Of a stretch of 64,000 nt of DNA, positions 54,395 through 64,000 are shown in pieces. The stretch covers positions 5,964,634 to 6,028,633 of the forward strand of contig NC_135562.1 in NCBI RefSeq assembly GCF_964340395.1, in the 5' to 3' direction. The notes under the pieces were generated by a model. That model had not been told where the DNA came from. It saw only the letters and a program-made list of their open reading frames with translations, and did no database searches. The position numbers and the translations under genes are program-made. Origin of the DNA: Glandiceps talaboti (taxonomy: Eukaryota; Hemichordata; Enteropneusta; Spengelidae). Position 1 is the stretch's first letter; every line of letters starts with the position of its first letter.

Positions 54395-54584
54395 CCGTCC
54401 GTCCTTTCGTGCCCCCTCTCTGTCTCTGTCTCTCTGTCTGTCTGTCTCTGTCTCTGTCTCTGTCTGTCTCTGTCTGTCTGTCTCTGTCTGTCTGTATGTA
54501 TGTATGTATGTATGTATGTATGTATGTATGTATGTATGTATGTATGTATGTATGTCTGTCTGTCTCTGTCTGTCTCTGTCTGCC

Positions 54585-54629
<45 letters not shown>

Positions 54630-54632
54630 GCC

Positions 54633-54680
<48 letters not shown>

Positions 54681-54690
54681 CCTCCGCCCT
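54395..54690 (+). repeat. (CTGT)n/(TATG)n array after gene C exon 4
   Basis: Mixed ctgt and ctctgt, then 15 tatg units, then ctgt units, ending in ccctccgcccttt. Cysteine-rich open frames here (LSVCLSV) are by-products of the repeat. The same end is found at 63857-64000. Confidence 0.95.
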
Positions 54691-54854
54691 TTCTTTAGTG
54701 AGTGACATACAAGTAAATGTGGTATCAGAGAATATATTTAATAACAACACATATCCTTTGCAGACAATTTACGAAGGAAGGTATCCTCAGACAGGACATT
54801 GCATCTATGTTGATGACATTATGCAAGCCTGAAAGAGGGAGTATAGTTATTTGA
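54690..54854 (+). mobile_element. dispersed repeat in place of gene C exon 5
   Basis: ttagtgagtgacatacaagt, aaatgtggtatcagagaatat match the last 45 bases of the window (63956-64000), where they also follow a (CTGT)n and CCTCC tract. This marks a dispersed element with a (CTGT)n 5' end. Its full length is unknown, since the second copy runs off the window. Confidence 0.6.
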
Positions 54855-56030
54855 CAAGTGATCTATGAAATAAATGATATAGTAGCAAAATTTGAAAACG
54901 TCTTCCAGAATGAAATTCACTGAATCATATATAATCATACAATTAATACTCTTGGTACGTACCTATATTGGCACAACGGTTCAATAGTTTTTCTGTAACT
55001 CCCTTGGACCATACAAGCTTTTGCATTATTCTTCATATACCAACCTCTGTCCTACTAGATCCCCATTTACACAGGACCATTGCACTTTGGCGGTTTAGAT
55101 TTTGACCAAGGACTGCAACCACTCAAGAAACAAAATTTCAGCAGCTCGGTTCGATTGGGAAATAGAAAATTTCACTTCTTTACGGCTACCTTTATTGTCC
55201 TGTTTTTAAGTTTTAAGGGTACAATTTTCTTTAATTAATTAAAAATTATGGATGGTTTCATGAGTACATTTTTATACAGTGGTATAAGGATGCTTACTTG
55301 TAGATCTACAATCATGAAATGTAATACTTTAATTTACCATCAATCTATAACATAAATCATTTTTAAAACTGATTTTCATGACCGATAACAGCAACTTAAT
55401 AGTCTGGTAATCATCCCTAATTTGCCTCTATGTCCGGATGAAATTCTAAACTTCACTATCTCGAAATCATATAGTTGTTAATGTAGTTCCCATGTAATCT
55501 AACTACATGTACAATGACCAGTCTGTGTCACTTCAGCTGCTTTTATTTGTTCATTTCTGATCATCGACACCACAATCATATTTCCATGGTAAATACTGAT
55601 TTTGTTTGTTCCATAAGTGACATAGACTTCATAAATGACAAACAGACAGACACCCCCTCCCCACCACCCCACCCCTCCCCACACACAAACACTGAAAATA
55701 AAGTATCAAAACTACATCAGACAACACTTGATTACAATGGTTTGTTTTGGACACGTGCCATCAACACAAAAGTTACCGAAATGACGAGGTTCGTTTTTTA
55801 ATTTGTCATATAATCAGGTTCTTTCACTGGCCTTTCACATCACTCCACCAAGTAGAATAATATACCAAAAGTGCTACGCAATATGCAATTATGATCTAGC
55901 TTTCTTTTATAATTATTGACTTTAGTATCAATATCCGAAGTAATCCTATTTGTTTCTACCAGACCTAATTAAACAAGATATGTTCTACCATATGGCAGTT
56001 TGCTTTTGACTGGCAAATGCATGGCAATGA
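54855..56030 (+). other. gene C to gene D intergenic region
   Basis: AT-rich sequence with no exon 5-like sequence and no coding similarity. A short C-rich run lies at 55651-55680. Confidence 0.6.
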
Positions 56031-56140
56031 ATCAATGACGTCATGATAGGGTTGTTTATTACGGTGATTTGATATATCTCCATGTGAGCTATCAGTCAAT
56101 TTAATTATGCAAATACGATAGATTTAATTGAAATTGGAAT
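56030..56140 (-). promoter_or_regulatory. conserved upstream module of gene D, inverted
   Basis: Read as reverse complement, this matches the gene B module: tatttgcataatt, ggagatatatcaaat, aacaaccctatcatgacgtca. TGACGTCA is at 56036-56043 and the octamer as ATGCAAAT at 56107-56114. The proximal word tttccgattcaaatc (about 56307) stays in the same orientation as in B and C, so only the distal part is flipped. Confidence 0.6.
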
Positions 56141-56386
56141 CTTTACAGTGTAGGACCACTTTTTAAAAGCAATTTTCACTCTTTATTAGAGGTGAAAAAT
56201 CTGTATCTAATGTTCCGGATTAGTTTTCCTCATTCTTTGTGCTAAGAATTGCTCCCAGCTATTTTCTATAATTCCTAGATGATGAGGGGACACTATCGTT
56301 TCGCTAATTTCCGATTCAAATCATTTTGGTTTTTAACTAGCTTTTTAACATAGCAGGACTATACCTCACTCGGCACCGGTGGAGAC

Positions 56387-61090
<4,704 letters not shown>

Positions 61091-61332
61091 GGTCGGCCTT
61101 ATTCCCAAAAATATTAAAATCTATCGCATCTATTAGATACTTCAAGACACTAATATTTGTACAATTTAACGGTCTGCTGGTATCAAATACTAATCATCGA
61201 TATCGTGTTACCAACTTGACATAATACATGTACAAACCGCCAAGTGTTCAAGTCACGTTTATTATCTTTAGCATAGAAAATCTGGTAGTATGCGTAGTTT
61301 CTAATTCTTGTGTTATGTTTACTCAAACATGA

Positions 61333-61338
61333 AATAAA
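61333..61338 (+). promoter_or_regulatory. polyadenylation signal, gene D
   Basis: AATAAA in catgaaataaag, 243 nt after the TAA, in the same context as the gene B signal. Confidence 0.65.
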
Positions 61339-63167
61339 GAATTTGACAAAGCAACCGTTAGTGTGCATGTTCTTTACATATTCCGTCACATTTCCTCTCT
61401 CCCTGGGTGTCTCCAGTAAATATCGACAGTCTCTGTTACATTGTAACAGGGATTAAAAGTGTCGCCACTTGAGGGCAATCCGTAGAAGTAACTCATTAGT
61501 AATTAAAGATAGCCATAGTAAAAACAAGAGAAGTTATAATTCGAAAAAAAGCACAACACAAACTTTTTAAATCGTTATTTTATTGTATGATACCTTATAC
61601 GGAAAAGATACTTTTAGAAAGCAAAAAAAAAAGAGTGAAAGTAAACAATGAAGAAATCTAAGTTGAAATTACATGAGGTATTAAAATGAAATATATAATA
61701 AAAGAAGACCGAGGCAGGGATGACATGATTCAAACTCACCAGAAAACATTTTTTTGGCCTTAAAATAGGTTTACAATGAGCGCGGAGTTCATATATGGAC
61801 TTATCATTTTGAAATTTCACACACTAATGCGCAGATGAATAAAGAGAAATTGTATATTTTTAGATTTTCGATTAGAAGTTTAGGAGGTATTATATTGACC
61901 TCGAACCGTCTCCTTTTTACCATGTTCTTTTCCAATTTCTCTCGATAACAAACTACCGTTTTTGTTGCAAGGCTTGTACATAATCATTTATCTAGCTCTG
62001 TATCTCAGGATATAAATACACTCTCACATATTTATCAAGTGTAATAATCTATAATTTACACCCAAATGTGTGTGGTCAAAATATGGAAAATAGACTAAGC
62101 CTCGCCTAGCCTATGAAGAAAATTTCGCGCGACAATGTATCAATAATGGTGACCTATACATTGACCATATCCTGGGTATGTAGGGGATCACGAAAGCCGA
62201 GTGAAGTCAAGGATGGCAAGCTTTCCTGTGCTGAGAATAGGAGGCATGGCGGGCATTTCAACAACATTTTTGACAACTAACTTTCATTGGGACTTGACGA
62301 ATCACAGATATAAAGTTGAATTTCTTGAATAAATAATGAAATTCCTAACGGAAGGCATTCAGTTTAAATCTGGATATTCGTTAGAGCTCAGACCACTAAA
62401 AGTGGTTTGAAGTTAGAGCATGTACTCTTGTACAATGCAATGGGAGCCAACATCAATAGCTTTGCTCTTTTTGCAATTTCACGTTATGTAGCGCTGTATA
62501 TTAACAGGTAGAATGTGCCTCAGCAAGGACGAATTTCAATGAAAATCAAAAATTTGAATATCTCTAAGCTTTGACTTATTGAAGCTTTAAGTTTACTCTT
62601 GTCATTTTGAAAAAACAATTAAACAAATTTGGGAGTCAACTATCTTGTTTTATAGAGATCGACAATATATCTCCTCTCCCCTCAAATTAACACAGTGTTC
62701 GGAAGCCATATTGGATTTTTAAAATCGGCTTTATTGTGATATCAACATTTCAGGCTCTAGATCTATTTCAAACATTTGTACTGTGGCCCTTGAGTTTTTT
62801 ATTGATTTTATACATATTCATATACATATTCATATAACATCATCAACAGATTTTTCAATAATACGATATCAACAACCCGGAATAGAAAGTACTTGAGTGG
62901 TGATTCTTGCATGCATATAATAGATGGTTATATAACAAGCCCAAGTGTTTTGCACTGTGACGTACATATCATCAAAGCCTTTGTTAGAGTCTACCATATA
63001 AGGAAATATATGATGACAGACGCAGAGACTGATATAAAGAAAATTACAACACGTTTTTGTAACGTGCTGCAGGAAGACCAACATTTGTTTGGACGACATA
63101 CATGTACTATGCGTTTGGTTAGTATATCATGTTAACGATTGAATGTGTTGAGCTTGAGCATTTATAT

Positions 63168-63168
63168 A

Positions 63169-63244
<76 letters not shown>

Positions 63245-63254
63245 TGTGTGTGTC
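63168..63254 (+). repeat. (GT)n microsatellite
   Basis: About 40 GT units with a few interruptions. Confidence 0.97.
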
Positions 63255-63856
63255 AGGTATCAGCCGGCATACAAGAACTATTTTTCCGAGAAAATGTGCA
63301 TGTTACCATGACAACGGTTGTCTTTTGATCCGAAATCACGTTTCATCTTCCTGTGTAGTTCAGCATTGGAAACCTGGAGAGTCACATAATGTTTTGCAGG
63401 ACAACCTTAAGCCGAAAATAATGTAAGGTGTCTATATATCAAATTCTTTGTTAGAGTCTAACAAATAAGGAAATATATGATGCCAGGCTTGGAGCTAGAC
63501 TGGTACTGAGACAAAGTACACGTATGCCATCCAAACATATGTTGGTCTTAGTCTTCCTGCAACATACGGCCCTCGCTATCAGTACGCGATTATAGTAGTA
63601 TTGCTCCCGATCAGAGCGAGACCGCAACGACTTCAGTTTTACATGTAGATAAAATATAGCAAAAAAGGCACGAACGACTGTCGATAGTCCAAAAATACAC
63701 ATGACGTAAAGACTATTCAAAGCAAACATGAGTGTGTGTATACATTAGATATGTTATATACACATTACAGTTATTCATCCTCCGACCAATACATGCACAA
63801 ATTAATAATAAATTTGAAACGGTACTTGAAACAAAGAGGCTTCCCATCGAACTCTA

Positions 63857-63860
63857 TTTC

Positions 63861-63921
<61 letters not shown>

Positions 63922-64000
63922 GTCTGTCCGTCCCTCCCTCCCTCCCTCCGCCCTTCTTTTATGAGTGACATGCATGTAAATGTGGTTTCAGAGAATATAT
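63857..64000 (+). repeat. (CTGT)n tract and dispersed repeat cut by the window end
   Basis: About 18 ctgt units, then ccctccctccctccgccc, then gagtgacatgcatgtaaat, which matches the sequence after gene C exon 4. A second insertion of the same element. Confidence 0.8.

Larger units (their letters stand above)
61400..64000 (+). other. region downstream of gene D, no gene recognised
   Basis: AT-rich sequence. No fifth copy of the ligand-binding domain is visible. A piece near 62985-63105 is repeated at 63440-63560, partly direct (gttagagtctac, aaggaaatatatgatg) and partly inverted (caggaagaccaacat against atgttggtctta). Confidence 0.6.

Noticed and set aside
54358-54832. Cysteine-rich open frames resembling secreted peptides
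   Set aside because: They come from (CTGT)n and (TATG)n repeats; all frames stay open, and no signal peptide or splice support exists.
61400-64000. A fifth ligand-binding-domain gene downstream of gene D
   Set aside because: I looked for the DPASSTVKLE, WNDPALVW and CCPE signatures on both strands and found none.

Overview
The window is AT-rich, intron-rich DNA from an animal. It carries long GT-AG introns, AATAAA polyadenylation signals, abundant di- and tetranucleotide microsatellites, Penelope-like and CR1/L2-like retroelements, and a tandem family of acetylcholine-binding-protein-like genes. This suits a marine invertebrate, perhaps a spiralian, because secreted acetylcholine-binding proteins were first described in molluscs and annelids. 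The species cannot be fixed from the sequence. All genes recognised are on the + strand; no tRNA, rRNA or CRISPR locus was seen.

Positions 1-36.8 kb: the 3' part of RTEL1, an XPD-family iron-sulfur DNA helicase. I traced 29 exons (1079-36562) whose splice phases agree throughout, giving 1275 residues. They run from the fourth iron-sulfur cysteine through the DEAH box, arch region, helicase motifs III, V and VI, one harmonin-N-like domain and a C-terminal RING finger. The 5' exons, including Walker A, lie upstream of the window. The introns hold a 91-bp minisatellite made from one exon's own splice acceptor, a large palindromic pair of Penelope-like elements (17.4-22.1 kb), a LINE 3' end, two copies of a small inverted-repeat element and several foldback structures.

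Positions 37.6-61.4 kb: four tandem genes, called A to D here, encoding only the extracellular ligand-binding domain of a nicotinic-type Cys-loop receptor. Each has a signal peptide, a 45-nt third exon, the same intron phases and no transmembrane bundle. B and D are intact and keep the vicinal cysteines of loop C, but their Cys-loop is cut to C-x9-C. A is divergent and ends in a hydrophobic tail resembling a GPI-anchor signal. C has lost its last exon, and with it the Cys-loop and loop C, and has a displaced start codon; it looks like a decaying copy.

B, C and D share an upstream block with an octamer ATTTGCAT and, in B and D, a CRE-like TGACGTCA. In D the distal part of this block is inverted. 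A hammerhead-ribozyme fold lies inside a TA microsatellite in intron 3 of gene C, and related folds occur at the Penelope-like element ends. The last 2.6 kb holds repeats and no recognised gene.

The most unusual content is the cluster of soluble receptor-domain proteins with a shortened Cys-loop, together with the hammerhead folds and the splice-site-derived minisatellites.
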